Under the pieces are notes generated by a model that did not search any database, was not told the DNA's origin, and saw only the letters and a program-made list of their open reading frames with translations. From NCBI RefSeq assembly GCF_963675165.1, contig NC_087382.1, forward strand, positions 6,248,315-6,312,314: 64,000 nucleotides of DNA, read 5' to 3'. Source of the stretch: Halichondria panicea (lineage: Eukaryota > Porifera > Demospongiae > Suberitida > Halichondriidae). The translations under genes and the position numbers were made by a program. This document shows, in pieces, positions 10,773 to 22,298 of this stretch (position 1 is the stretch's first letter; each line of letters starts with the position of its first letter).

Positions 10773-13405
10773 GATAAAATTAGCATTTTGACACAAACGG
10801 CACCCCATAAATTAGGTCCACTAATTTGGCAGTTTTGAAATTGCCAAATTAAACCAGTTACAGTTTGCATTTTGCAGGCCATAGCAAGTAATTTTGTTGG
10901 CTTGTTACTAACAATCGTAACAGAAGCCAACCAAAATATTATATTTACTACATTGTGGTTGCAGTGCTCTTGCAGTATGCAAAGGTAAGGAAAACCACTG
11001 TATCACTGGACTGCACTGGATACTGGACTGGAACACTGGAATGACCTTTGACCTTGATTGTACTAGCTAGCATTAAAAAGTGAAGAAACCACAAGATCAA
11101 GAGTGATATAAAAAAAATGCAATGCATGTACTGTCTACAACTCAGGAGCAATAAAAAACTAAACCAGACTGGACACAGGAGGCATGCTGAAACATTTGCA
11201 CAGTGGTACATGACTGAGACAAACTGTGGACTAAGTCTAGGATTGATATCACAGCATGCAAAGAAGCCTAGACTTAGAAGTATGGCATGACTCTTCTGGG
11301 CTAAGCAGTGGCGTAGGAAAGGGGGGGGGGGCTCCAGGGGCTGGAGCGCCTAGGGTTACTATGACTATATACATGTACAATCTTAGTATGGGGGAGGAGA
11401 GCATCTATCCAGTATCAGTATTAAGTTGAGATGACTTTATAATGATCCAAGTTGCACTAGGGTCATTCCATACCAATTCAACGAAATTTAAAGCGTGACG
11501 TCTTCAGAATTGCACGAAACTTGGTATACATGTATGTACGAGGAATGGTATGATAACATCTCAGATTTTGGGTTTGTAAACAATAATGGCTTCTGAGATT
11601 GAAAAACCCCACTTTTAGAAACTGGCTGCTGTTTAAACTGTAACTTTCTAACCATTAACATTCAAGACTAAGAATGTATATCATCTTGTTGCCTAAGAAA
11701 TTCCGTATCATTTAAGTATGTTGTACGGCTTCACTTGATAAATTTTAGGTATTCTAATTAGTGTTCTTTGAACTCTGACTTCTCAAAAAGCGCTGTTTTT
11801 TCCCTGTAATTTTTTGTGTATCATGTTCCTCATACCATTCTCTTGAAGTGCGACAAGTTTGGTTCTGGGATTCCAATGGATCATGAGATATGTTGTGGGA
11901 CAGAGGTTGTGGGATGCATGTAGTGTGATTTGGGAAATATTTGTGGTTTCAGAGAATAAACAGTTTTCTTTGTTGTGTAATGCACCTAAAACTTGTGTAC
12001 TAACTAACTCTCCTGAACTTTTGTTATCACAAGGAAGAATTCAAACTCTCGGCTGAGTGACATTTTCAGCCGAGGAACTGTAAAACTACTGATAGCTAAG
12101 ACAAGTTTACAGCGACCATACGAGCAGCATAATAATACTGACACCACGCCAGCTATTTGATTGAGCGGCGACAAGCATATCAGCCATTTGAATACTGCAC
12201 TACAGAATCGAGGGCTATGAGAGAGAGCAACATCATCTTGAACAATGATTTCTCGTTTTCTCAAACGATTCCAGACACATGCAAACTACACACATTATAA
12301 ATTATTTGCACCATCTCTAGCTACTGATACAGTATAGTACTGCAGTCAGAAGATGATATGGACACTGAGTAATCTCAGTAGAAACTGAAATGCCACCAGA
12401 GAATATCTCGTGATAGGTTTGCCCTAAAAAATGGGTGGTTAACTAGGGTGTTTTCCAAGTAAAACCACACACTCACTATAGTTTGTAACAATTTCTACCC
12501 TCACGGGCCATGAATGCAGCTTATTCAAGTATCCCAGCTCCAGAAATAGATAATTATATACGTTGCCTACATGATTAAAACGATTGATCCTCAAGAACAG
12601 GCTAGGTCGAATTTATCCATTAAATACTGACCAAATATTTGGCCTAGGCTTGTTAAATGTTAATGCTAATGTTTTATACTGCTCAACTTTTATGAAATTA
12701 CCATTGCTACAAGTAAAACGTATAATTGTTAGCACTCATCAACTTAAAACCAGGGCCCCTTCGAATCCCCCCTTAATTAAGAACACCCATACACAGTTGA
12801 GTGAGGGGGCGTACCAAAAACACAGGTGAAAATTTACGCTGTTGTACTACATGCGTCGATTTATCAACTTTGTACAACTTTTAAATTACACTTAACCACA
12901 ACTGCGTTCCATTTGAAAGTGCAGTCCACAAGGCTAATTACGCAAATCAATATAATTATATCTTCACTTTATATCTCATCATCCTAAAAAGCAAAAAGGC
13001 TCCTCCATGCATGCACAGTAGAACTTCCACCACTGGTACCGGTACTATTGTTGACAAAATAATTAAGACTACTCTCTCAAAAGCACAGATTTCATGGAGG
13101 TTAAATGCAATCCAGAGTCTTGTAATATAGAGACACCCCTTTAGATCTCAATTGCAAGGTTAAAAGAGAGGAATTGATGGTAAATTAAAGAGGAGCCCTG
13201 TGACTAGGACTACCGGATTATAGCATGCAAGCGGTCACTGTTGCACACAGCAAACAAAATGATCGATGCACGTAGATCTACCTAGTTCAAAATACTCAAT
13301 GTGTAATATATGTAAGGACACAGCGATCGGTAAAAACACAACAGTAGCAAATTTCAATGTCATGTAAATCAAGAGTACACATGCACGTACACGGCATGTT
13401 GTTGA
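10773..13405. other. Gene-free spacer 3' of the ankyrin-ZU5 gene
   Basis: I found no exon with support on either strand. GACACAAACGGCACCCCATA near 10790 matches the end of the element at 62971-63228, so one edge of that family is here. A G-run interrupts the sequence at about 11320. Open frames at 10948-11211 and 12004-12264 have no domain pattern. Confidence 0.45.
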
Positions 13406-16400
13406 CTACTTACTATCTAATTCTCTGATCAAATCAGTGTGCAGTGGGTTGAGTTTGAGAGTGGAGACAAACTCATGGTACTTGTGGGGGTGGTGTTTGA
13501 CCACACCCAGCAGGGCAGTGAACAATCTGTTGGCTTTGTCAGCATTGATCTCGTTCAGTTGGTTAGTCTCTTGCAACACACGCTCAGTGATGAGTCCGAC
13601 TGATAGCAAACGAACAGCTACGGCTTTGGGCTCTTGGGAGAGTGACTCGACTATCTTCTCACTGCACCTCACTAGCACATTGTACCCAGCGTTACCTGCA
13701 GGAGAAAGTGTGTTTACAGCATGGTACACCCCCACATTGGAGCACCAGGTATGAAACACACTGTATAAGGAAAGCACTATATGGTATTGTGTACAAATAC
13801 TGAACGTACAGAATATACAAACAGGCTAACAGACCAGGTACATGGCTTACAGTACACCATACCCAACAGTATAATTATAGAATATGGTATTGAAGAATTA
13901 TAAAGATACGCACATACACGTAATATAAGGTACGTGTATACATATTAATACCATACAGCGCTTTAGTTTCGAGGCAATAACATTTTGCGGACTAACCTCG
14001 AAACCAAGACCTCTCTACGAAATAAAATCTTGAGCAATATTCAAAATTTTAGTGCCTCGAAAATAAAGTGCGATTAATACGGTACTAAATACACAGCATC
14101 ACCATGACTCCGACTATTAATTTACACTCACCACTGAATCCACTGAGTGTATGAATGTCCTTGAGTAGAGAGTCCACACTTCTCAACAGATTTGCTCCAT
14201 TCTCAACCAGGTCAACAAGAGCAGCTGTCTCCTCTGACTGGTCTGTAACATTGAATAAGAGGAAGCTCAAACACTCGATATTGTGGAGACGCGCGTTTAG
14301 TAGCTTCTCACTTTGACAGTGTTTGAGTTTGACCTTGGCCACTAGACAAAGCTGGTGAGATAAAGTCTCCATCTTAGAGAGACTGGCTGCAATGTTCTCA
14401 CTGATGCTCTGTATTGAGCACTCATTGACAGCCCTCCTGGTTACTACAACGACAGACGCTATCTCTGCCAGTATGGAGTCAGTGTGGGCTGCCAGCTCAC
14501 TCAAAGAAGATGACCTGAGGTGGGAGATATCGTAAATTCTACTGTGCGACCATTTAAAATAGTGGGCATCTCACTGAAGTGCTGTTGTCATTTTCACCAC
14601 CAGTAACAGTACACTCTCCACAGTACATCCAATCTGTGAGGTGGTCATCTCACTAACTGTTCTCCTCAGTCCTTCAGTAGCTTCCTACAATCACACATGC
14701 ATTGTAAGTGAATGAGATTGTACACATACATGTACAACATACCGTATAGAAGGTTATTTTTTGTATGGTGGAAATGTTCGTAGATTTCGTATTGGAGAGC
14801 ATCATACGAAAATTAAAACTACGAAATTATTCTATCGCAATAGGTTCAACGTCACTGCTGTACAAATACGTAATATTGAAATGGGCGAAAATTTGCACCA
14901 ACGAAATTACCCGCTATACGGTAGATCAAGTAAGTAACATAATTATTACAGTGCATGCATCTAACATTAATACCCTGTCTTTAATAGAGCAAACCTTCAG
15001 TTGTCTAGTGTCCACTGATCTCTGAGGAGTGAGGAGTGCCATATCCACACTGACTGGTTTGTCAAAGCCATGCAGTGAGAGAGTGCATGTGGTGGAGACA
15101 GCTCCTTGCTCAGGGAAGAACCGACACACTATCCTGGGTGGGTAGCAGTGAAGCTCCTCTGGCAAGAACTGACCAATCACTGGTAGGTCCACTTCATCTC
15201 GGGAGATCTGCAAAAATTGGTGAAGTATATATGCATGAGAAAAACGAAGATATGCATGATATGATTTTGTAGTCAACTGCTTGATTCAATTAATTACTCA
15301 AAGCACTCACCAAATCCCCTTAAACATTCTTAGCAAGGGTTTTTACTAAATTGCTTACCATAACTATATTCAAAGCACTCACCATTTTCTGGTCAGGCAC
15401 ACTCCTCCAGGTTGGGTCACAAACAAGTTCCAGTACTGCATCAACTTTGACAAAGCAGAGAGGTTGTTTGATGGTCCGGTGAGCAGGGCTAGTTGACAAG
15501 AGTGGATATTCTTGGGGAAGGACGTCAGCCTCAAACTTCTGTAAGAACTGTGGGAAACAAGAGTGACTGTCACTAAATAAATTATTCTTTTCAGGGTACT
15601 AAATAAATGAAAGCACCGCGGGTGCTGATGCCTCGGTGGAGGTGCCAAAGCTACATAACATAAAGCTACTACCGCATAGCGGGTAATTTTCGTGGGGTAA
15701 AAAATTCGTTATTTTCGTGGGCAAGCTGGAAATTTTAACGTAGGCGTGGCTTTACCGGAACGTATAAATGCTGTGCAGGCAATGAAATGTTTACTCACGA
15801 AATCACCGTTTTCGAGATAGACGAATTTTTTACCCCACGAAAATTACCCGCTATACGGTAATAGCGTTTATACACACATTATAATTATTTTTGCATTGAT
15901 TAGTTTTGCTGCATGCAGGCAGAATCCAGAGGAGGAATGCCAGGGTCAAAAGGTCATCACCACGTGGCCCTATGTTTTACATGTAAAACTGAGTTTACCC
16001 TTGCGCCCCTGAGTTTATACACCACCAATAGCTTGATCCTCTTTATAATCACAAGAGGAATCGGTTGAGCTATCGCGCCCCAGACGAATCAGCGAGATCA
16101 GGATTTAATTGCAACCTTTGACCTTTTATTGCATTCTTCAAAACCACAAGATATGCTTTCTGTGGCTAGGATATAAATTTTGATGTACCGGCTTGCGGCA
16201 CTAGATAGATCTAAGGTATAGTAAGCTTTCTAAGCAAGCAAATAAACAACTAGCCTCGATGCCAGGCCGCACCTTGTTGAGGCCTTGTGAAGGAGGCTAC
16301 TAAACAACAAGAAGCGCTAGCTGCTATGTGCAGCAAAGGTCAAGAACCCAGAACAAGAATGTTTAATCTTTCATTAAACGTGACCTTATTGACCCTGGCA

Positions 16401-19400
16401 TTCCTCCTCTGGGCAAAATCCAGACCACAAAGAGTGGGTAATGATAGACCATGATTGTTGTTAAAAACGATCGATGCCAAAAGTTCAAGCCTAAGATTAA
16501 TGGCTGCATCGTGTCAGTAGAGCCTTGCATGCGCAGCTCTCTTCTCACTGTTGCAGCTACCAATAGCTAGCGTTCTAGTGCAGAGCTAACTACTAAGTAG
16601 AGTAGATCTAGCAGCACTCCATGGACAAGTTTCGCTACGCACTCTTCTGAAAAGGCTGCAATGGCATTCCAAGTAAGTAAAACTAGGCATAACTCAAGAA
16701 CGAAGCATTATTTTGAAAATCCACGAATTCCAGGTAAACATGACTAGAAGCCTATAGAAACTCTTACTTGCACTTGATTGATCCTTGAGCAGCTGTAGCA
16801 GTCCACACATGCAAACACGCACGCACGCACACACAGTGACACACACAAACACACTACCGTATACCTCGCTTGCGCATGCGCACCGAGGCATAACTATGCA
16901 AAAGCACACAATTACACTGTAAGAATGTATATTAAAGTGTACGCACATCAAAAAAAAGTCGATGGAAGAAGCTGACAATGACAAGAGCCATTCTGTCCCC
17001 AGTTGTGTGTAGAGGAGACCGGTAAACTCTGACAGTGTAGAGGTTACTGTTACTCACGCCTGCATACGTATTAGAGATTAGCAGCTATTCGAATTGTGTG
17101 TGCGTGTCAACTGTGGTATGTTTGGGCTGTGTATAATGTATATGCAAAACACGAACAGTCAAAATAATTATAACCTCTCTTTTTCTGGCCAATTTTGAAA
17201 AACTTTTTCAATCGTGTGACCATCGTTAATGTCCCCTTGTTCCCTCCTGGAGTAAACTCAGACCTGCCCTCTGGTACCTTCTGCCATTCATAGATACTCT
17301 TTGAACCAGATCTCTTGGGAGACGAGTCAGCTTGGAGAAACAGGAGATCATCAGCTTCTTGTTGGGTGGACACTCATACATGATGCTCTATGCTCAGGGT
17401 CACCTCTCCGTTTAGACCTTCACCAGAGATCAAGTAGGATGGACTTGCAGACTGAATGTCTTTAGGCATCACAAACACATCATTGGGGGCAAGGCTGGGT
17501 TGGACTTTAATGCCCACAGAGGTCCCTGCTGGAACAGCATTAGCTGGAACAGTTACTTCAACTCCATTGTCAAAGTCGGCATATCCACCACTGGAGGTGA
17601 ACTCCTTCTCCTGAGGCTTGTCATAGAAAGTGACATCAGGGTGTGCGGAAGTTTGGTGGAGGGGATCTATACAGAAAATACGTAAACACATGCAAAGCAC
17701 CATGCATATGTGGTGGGTACAGCAGAAACACACAGTACACTTACATCCAGGTGGTGTGGAGCGTATATCTTCTGTTCTTGTCTTGTTCTGGTAGACTGGC
17801 TTCTTCCTAATTAAAAATGACTCACATTCATACATGTAAGCCAGTGACTCAACTGTGCAATAGTCACTAACGTTTCTGTGTCAGTGACAACAGCCCAGTT
17901 TTGGGGGAGGACCCAAACAGACTTCGGAGGTGACTGAGTATGCATGTGTGTGTGATTGTTACGCAATCGGCAAATGACTGACTGCATACACGTACACAAT
18001 ACACTTCAATATTTATAAAAGTGAACGCCCATGATCAGTGTACGCACTATTGATATTATGAGCTCACCTGTGATTCAGTAGTTCCCATAAGCAACTTAAT
18101 TGTTCCAGGATTCGAATAACCTGATCTCTTGGCCATCATTAGAGCAGTCTCTCCGTTCTGTGATGATGATCGTATAAAGTGATGAGATGTACATTGCAAG
18201 AGGTAAAGTGGTCTAATAGTTATGTATATGTACTTAGCTGACAAATAGATACTGGCAACGGTACTTGCACACTAAGAACTGAAATTAGTTTTGTTAAGGT
18301 ACAAATGAGAGCTCGATCTGCATGGTCAGTCGTTAACTACTGTACGAGGTACAGGTGTACAGTACATGTAAAATGAACGTAATAATAAGCAAGTACAGGT
18401 GTACAGTACATGTAAAATTGAACGTAATTATAAGCGAGTACTCGTGCATGTGCTCACTTTATTTGTGCAGTGAACTGAAGCCCCTGATGAGAGTAGCTCC
18501 TTTACAGTATCTAAATATCCCCCGTAGGCTGCGTCCATGAGTGGAGTGACTCCATACTATAAGATTGGAGGCAGTGATAACACAATATGAATGTACAGTA
18601 CTTTTCAATCTGTATATGCCCTAAATTTCGAACCACATCCAAGAGTGATGGGTACATGTATATGATAAACATTAATACTTTGGGGCACAACCATCACTAA
18701 AATAATGTGATCATGAACATTCTGCCTATAATTAAGTATCAGATACTCACCTTGTCAGCCAGATCCACTGCGGCTCCTGATGAGAGTAGCTCTCGGACGA
18801 CATGATGATGACCTTTCCTTGCTGCCATAGACAATGGAATGCCCCCATACTGAAGAAAAAAAGAGGGTTCATCAACAAACACAACGTGTTGACAACGCGT
18901 ACATGTACATAAAAATGTTCATCATACATATTTTAATTCTATTGAAACTGTTGGACATGATGCCTCGGTGGATGTGCCAAAGCTATTATATTGCTGCGTA
19001 ATACACACATGATAATTATCATGATGAACAATTTGCAACAGGCAGAATTACAGGGAAACTCAAAAAGTGGCAAATGATTGACCATGATTGTTGCTAAAAA
19101 GGACGCCAAAAGTCCCAAGTCTAAAATTAATGGCTGTGCAGTAGAGTCTTGCAGCGGTGCAGTAGAGTAGCAACACTCCATGGAGAAGTTTTTCTATGCA
19201 CTCTTCTGAAAAGGCTGCAATGACATTCCAAGTAAGCAAAACTAGGCATAACTCGAGAACAAAGCAAATCCACTAATTAAAATCGAAGAAAACCAGAAGT
19301 CTATAGAAACTCTTACTTACACTTTATTGATCCTTGAGCAGCTGTAGCAGTATTATACAGACACACAGACAGATACACTACTGCATGTATACCTCGCTTG

Positions 19401-21480
19401 CGCATGTGCAACGAGGCATAACAATTCAAGGCCATGTTTAACAGAGTGACTCTTCTCAACCATTTGGGTTGTTTGTGTTAAATCAGTCACTACAACCTCT
19501 TGGGCATGCAAACCGAAAGCACTATGAAATGAGACTCAGGATTGATTATTACCATCAAACATACATGTTTGGGGCACGTACTGTAATAGACGTAGAGCAC
19601 TACATGTATGTTGCTTTACTAAAACTGCTTTCGAGCAGTGGTCTTTTTTCGTCAGCAGCTAAAAATAACATTTCATATTGATTGTCTCACCTTGTTAGCC
19701 AGGTCCACGGTGGCTCCAGATGAGAGCAGCTCTCTGGCACAGTCAGTGTGGCCTCCACAGGCTGCCCACCAGAGTGGAGTATATCCACCCTACGAGAGTG
19801 AGAGCATAAACATTGCCGGTTAGTCTGGTGAAGAGACATATACTGTTATTTTCGTATAATACGAAAATTAAAACTACGAAATTATTCTACTGCAATAGAT
19901 TCAACGTCACTATCCGAGCTGTAGATGGGCCTGGTATTCACTGCTTGTGCACGCGCTAACCAATAGACAGATACCGGCTAAGGCAGGATAACAACGTATA
20001 TGACAATGACGTTACAACGAACAGATTTTGATTGAGTCCATCTGATAGCACTCTGATAGCTACCCTTAGCCTGCTATGCTAAACCTGCAACAGTGTCGAT
20101 GACAATCATCTGAACGGAGTGAAAGCTGACACTATAGCCTATATGGACAGGCCACGCCCATCTATACTAACCTTGGTGAAAGCCTACATGTAGAAAATAA
20201 ACCTACAGCTCTGTCTCTAGTTAGCTAGCTAGCTATAATTAAAGTTCTATGTACGTGTATTCTTTGTCTGTATACATGTATTCATTCAGGGGCAAACATC
20301 GAAGTTTATTTTACGGGAAAATATAGCGCGTGCGCAAACAGTCAGTAGCAGGCCTGTGAAGGAGGCTAGCTCCAGCCGGCACAACTACAACAAAATATGT
20401 GGTCACATGACATTGCTTTCGCACTGTTACCGATATACGAGGAGCGGATCGAGGAATTTTGATGGGGGGGAATCACAAAGTATTTTTCTAAAAAAAAAGG
20501 GTCAACTGTTTTTCAATGCTCTACAGTGTAGCTATTTTAGTTCTGAGGAGAGAGTCTGGATCTATTTTTGTGTTTCCCACATGACTCATCATCAAGAATT
20601 CTCAGTCACGCTCAGTATTAAACTGGGTGTGGTAGCTACATCATGATCCAGTGCATGCAGTGAGTGAGTTAATAGCTAGCTAGCTAAGTAGCTGATAGAT
20701 CACTAATAATTCTTAGGAGGAAGGGGGGGTGAGCCCCCTATTCCATATCCCTGGATCCGCCCCTGCTGCGGGTTCTGATGCTTCGGTGGAGATGCCAAAG
20801 CTACATAACATAAAGCTACTATACACACTTTATGAAACTTTTTTTGTTTTGCTGCATGTAAACTCAAAGAGTGGGTAATGATCAACCATGATTGTTGTTA
20901 AAAACGAGGATCGATGCCAAAAGTTCACTCTTCTCACTCTTGCAGCTACCAATAGCTAGCGTTCTAGTGCAGAGCTAACTACTAGCAACGTGATAATGTC
21001 CAGGCCAAATGCACTGAACTTGTAGTGATTTGTGCACGCATGACAGATGTTGGACCTCCTCTAACGAAGAGGTAATGTGACCTCATGGCCTCATCAATTT
21101 ACAAAAACCATGCGATGAGAAACTACTACTACTTTGCCTGGCCTTACCAGAAAACCCAAAAATTTTTAATATGACAACCATTTAATATCTACCTACCAGT
21201 AACCTAGCTACAAAAAGTGAATCTGATCAGCCTGACCGCTTGGCATTGGGTAACGAAGAAAACTCGTTGATAGGCAGTCCCTTCACTTGCGGATGTGAGA
21301 CTGGTCAGCGAGTCTAGTCACCACAATTATTATCAGTAGATCTACATGCAGTGTTTCACTTAAATAACGTTTTACCTCATCCACACTGTTGATATCCTCT
21401 CCCTTCCTAATGGCATCCTGTACAGCACTCAAGTTACCAACTCTGGCAGCCCTATGTATGCCCATTGCAGAGATTACCAA
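13406..21480 (-). CDS. Ankyrin - ZU5 - UPA-like - CARD-like protein, 14 exons, with an in-frame stop
   Basis: Minus-strand exons: 21376-21480 (ATG), 19691-19789, 18751-18849, 18458-18556, 18068-18157, 17872-17933, 17745-17806, 17175-17666, 16947-17059, 15383-15538, 14995-15207, 14601-14684, 14132-14495 and 13406-13695 (TAG). Phases agree and total 775 residues. Exons 1-5 carry ankyrin repeats; exons 2-4 are each exactly 99 bases, one repeat. Exon 8 holds ZU5 (SSGGYADFDNGVEVTVPANA). Exons 9-11 look like a UPA region (LYTVRVY, LPQEYPLLS). Exon 13 is helical. The last 96 residues form a CARD-like helical domain (VRLLSVGLITERV, DKANRLFTALLGVV). The family usually acts in intracellular signalling. 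Codon 303 is TGA, so the intact protein is in doubt. The boundary of exons 12/13 is the least certain. Confidence 0.75.
13949..14084. mobile_element. 136-base MITE in ankyrin-ZU5 intron 13
   Basis: Ends are TACCATACAGCGCTTTAGTT and AAAGTGCGATTAATACGGTA, with the inner inverted pair TTCGAGGC / GCCTCGAAA. TA lies at both edges. Confidence 0.7.
14740..14923. mobile_element. 184-base MITE-like element in ankyrin-ZU5 intron 11
   Basis: Ends are TACCGTATAGAAGG and ACGAAATTACCCGCTATACGGTA. A piece of the same interior (CGAAAATTAAAACTACGAAA) recurs near 19860 in another intron of the gene. Confidence 0.6.
15670..15860. mobile_element. Nested MITE with long terminal repeats and TA target duplication
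   Basis: Left end TACCGCATAGCGGGTAATTT, right end AAATTACCCGCTATACGGTA; arms of about 39 bases reach TTCGTGGGGTAAAAAATTCG. The flanks read GCTAC-TA and TA-ATAGCG. The uninterrupted copy at about 1540 reads GCTACTAATAGCG, proving a TA duplication on insertion. Confidence 0.9.
15926..16412. mobile_element. Second nested inverted-repeat element
   Basis: CCAGAGGAGGAATGCCAGGG at the left returns as CCCTGGCATTCCTCCTCTGG at the right. Both sides continue into CCTCGGTG-family sequence (GCAGGCAGAAT on the left, CACAAAGAGTGGGTAATGAT on the right), so it interrupts the host element. Confidence 0.75.
17374..17376 (-). other. In-frame TGA inside the ZU5 exon
   Basis: The 492-base ZU5 exon reads ...LSIEHHV, TGA, VSTQQEADDLLFLQ..., with the same frame open and ZU5-like on both sides. 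A 22 or 47-base intron would be needed to remove it, which is very short. Likely explanations are a nonsense mutation (for example TGG to TGA), a null allele, or a base error. Confidence 0.8.
18350..18440. repeat. Two-copy tandem duplication, about 45 bases, in ankyrin-ZU5 intron 4
   Basis: AGGTGTACAGTACATGTAAA followed by a TGAACGTAAT-type segment occurs twice in a row, with small differences. Confidence 0.7.
18959..19420. mobile_element. CCTCGGTG-family element, uninterrupted copy, in ankyrin-ZU5 intron 2
   Basis: TGCCTCGGTGGATGTGCC at the left and GTGCAACGAGGCATA at the right. The interior shares GACCATGATTGTTGCTAAAA and TTGATCCTTGAGCAGCTGTA with the other copies. It is about 460 bases and has no coding frame with features. 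Confidence 0.8.
20760..20995. mobile_element. Truncated CCTCGGTG-family copy in ankyrin-ZU5 intron 1
   Basis: Starts GATGCTTCGGTGGAGATGCC and runs to GTGCAGAGCTAACTACTA. The second half seen in other copies is missing. Confidence 0.7.
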
Positions 21481-21485
21481 TCCAG

Positions 21486-21560
21486 AGAGAATATCTTTTT
21501 AATCCTACCATGTACTAGATATAGAATCTAGAACATGGTAGGATTAAAAAGAAATTCTCT
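21486..21560. repeat. Near-perfect 28-base hairpin just upstream of the ankyrin-ZU5 start codon
   Basis: AGAGAATATCTTTTTAATCC... pairs with ...GGATTAAAAAGAAATTCTCT with one mismatch over 28 bases and a loop of about 19. It lies 5 bases upstream of the chosen ATG on the minus strand, so it would fall in the 5' UTR or core promoter. Confidence 0.85.
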
Positions 21561-21776
21561 AGTCTAGATGGGCGTGGCCCGCCCCCATCACTGATGATCT
21601 CTTGTATTTCTAACACTGCTGCATGGCTAGCCTCGACTCAAGTCCGCTTTGAATCGAGGCTATAATGCATGGCCTGATATCTGATGTATTTTGTGCACTG
21701 TATAATTATATAATTATAGGCCCTGAAAAGTATGCTAGGAACAGGCTGTTATCTATATACTAGATCTACATGCAAA
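21561..21776. other. Spacer between the ankyrin-ZU5 gene and ADAT2
   Basis: Contains a second short hairpin at about 21632-21664, where GCCTCGACTCAAGTCC pairs with GAATCGAGGC. A similar hairpin occurs at about 59998-60055. No gene seen. Confidence 0.5.
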
Positions 21777-22298
21777 TTATAAATTGGTGTTCGGATTTTC
21801 TCCTTCATAAAATTTATGCAGAAGAGTTATTGCATCATCTTTAAGAACACCTTCATGAATAGTGGAGCTGCCTTTCTGCAATGTTTTGTTGTCATAAACA
21901 TTGAGCACTGAACCGCATCCACCAAACCGTTCATTTGAACATCCAAACACAATTCGAGAGATTCTGGCAATTCTCAAAGCATAGGCACACATGATACAAG
22001 GTTCGACAGTAACATATAAAGTTACATCTTTGCATATGTCGGACGATAAAAGTTTCAATTTTGAGCTGTATTCTAGCAGTTGGTCGATAGCAATCATTTC
22101 AGCATGTCGGGTGGAATTTCGTGTAGCATTCACCTCATTGCAGCCTTTTGCAATTATAGCTCCTTCATAAACTATCACGCAGCCAACTGGAACTTCCTTG
22201 TGTCTCAAGGCAAACTCTGCCATCTTCAGGGCTTCAGACATCCACTTCTTGTGATCACCAACATTGTTCTCCTTAGGGGCATGCGCAGAAGAAGCCAT
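21777..22298 (-). CDS. ADAT2: tRNA-specific adenosine deaminase subunit ADAT2
   Basis: This single-exon frame encodes 173 residues from the ATG at 22298. It deaminates A34 to inosine in tRNA anticodons together with ADAT3. The zinc-binding and catalytic HAE is at residues 65-67 (RHAEMIAID), and the second zinc motif PCIMC is at 100-104. NERFGGCGSVLN and the KFYEGENPN tail match animal ADAT2 closely. The frame stays open to 22502 with upstream ATGs. I prefer the one at 22298 because the family's N-terminal helix (KKWMSEALKMAEFAL) begins 16 residues after it and the length then matches the family. It has no introns, unlike every confident neighbour except the beta-helix gene. Confidence 0.92.
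   Translation of the reverse strand: MASSAHAPKENNVGDHKKWMSEALKMAEFALRHKEVPVGCVIVYEGAIIAKGCNEVNATRNSTRHAEMIAIDQLLEYSSKLKLLSSDICKDVTLYVTVEPCIMCAYALRIARISRIVFGCSNERFGGCGSVLNVYDNKTLQKGSSTIHEGVLKDDAITLLHKFYEGENPNTNL

Larger units (their letters stand above)
15606..16892. mobile_element. CCTCGGTG-family element in intron 9, carrying two nested elements
   Basis: Starts near AAGCACCGCGGGTGCTGATG then CCTCGGTGGAGG, and ends TGCGCACCGAGGCATA. Other copies lie at 18959-19420 and, inverted, at 38473-39040, with fragments at 1477-1700 and 20760-20995. Without its two insertions it would be about 610 bases. It contains landmarks shared by all copies: ACCATGATTGTTGTTAAAAA, AGCTACCAATAGCTAGCG, GATCCTTGAGCAGCTGTAGC. 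Confidence 0.8.

Noticed and set aside
17352-17373. A very short intron removing the ZU5 stop
   Set aside because: It would have to be 22 or 47 bases and would delete well-matching ZU5 sequence (VSTQQEADD).
17374-17376. TGA read as selenocysteine
   Set aside because: ZU5 proteins are not selenoproteins and no SECIS-like context was noticed. A nonsense change or sequence error is simpler.
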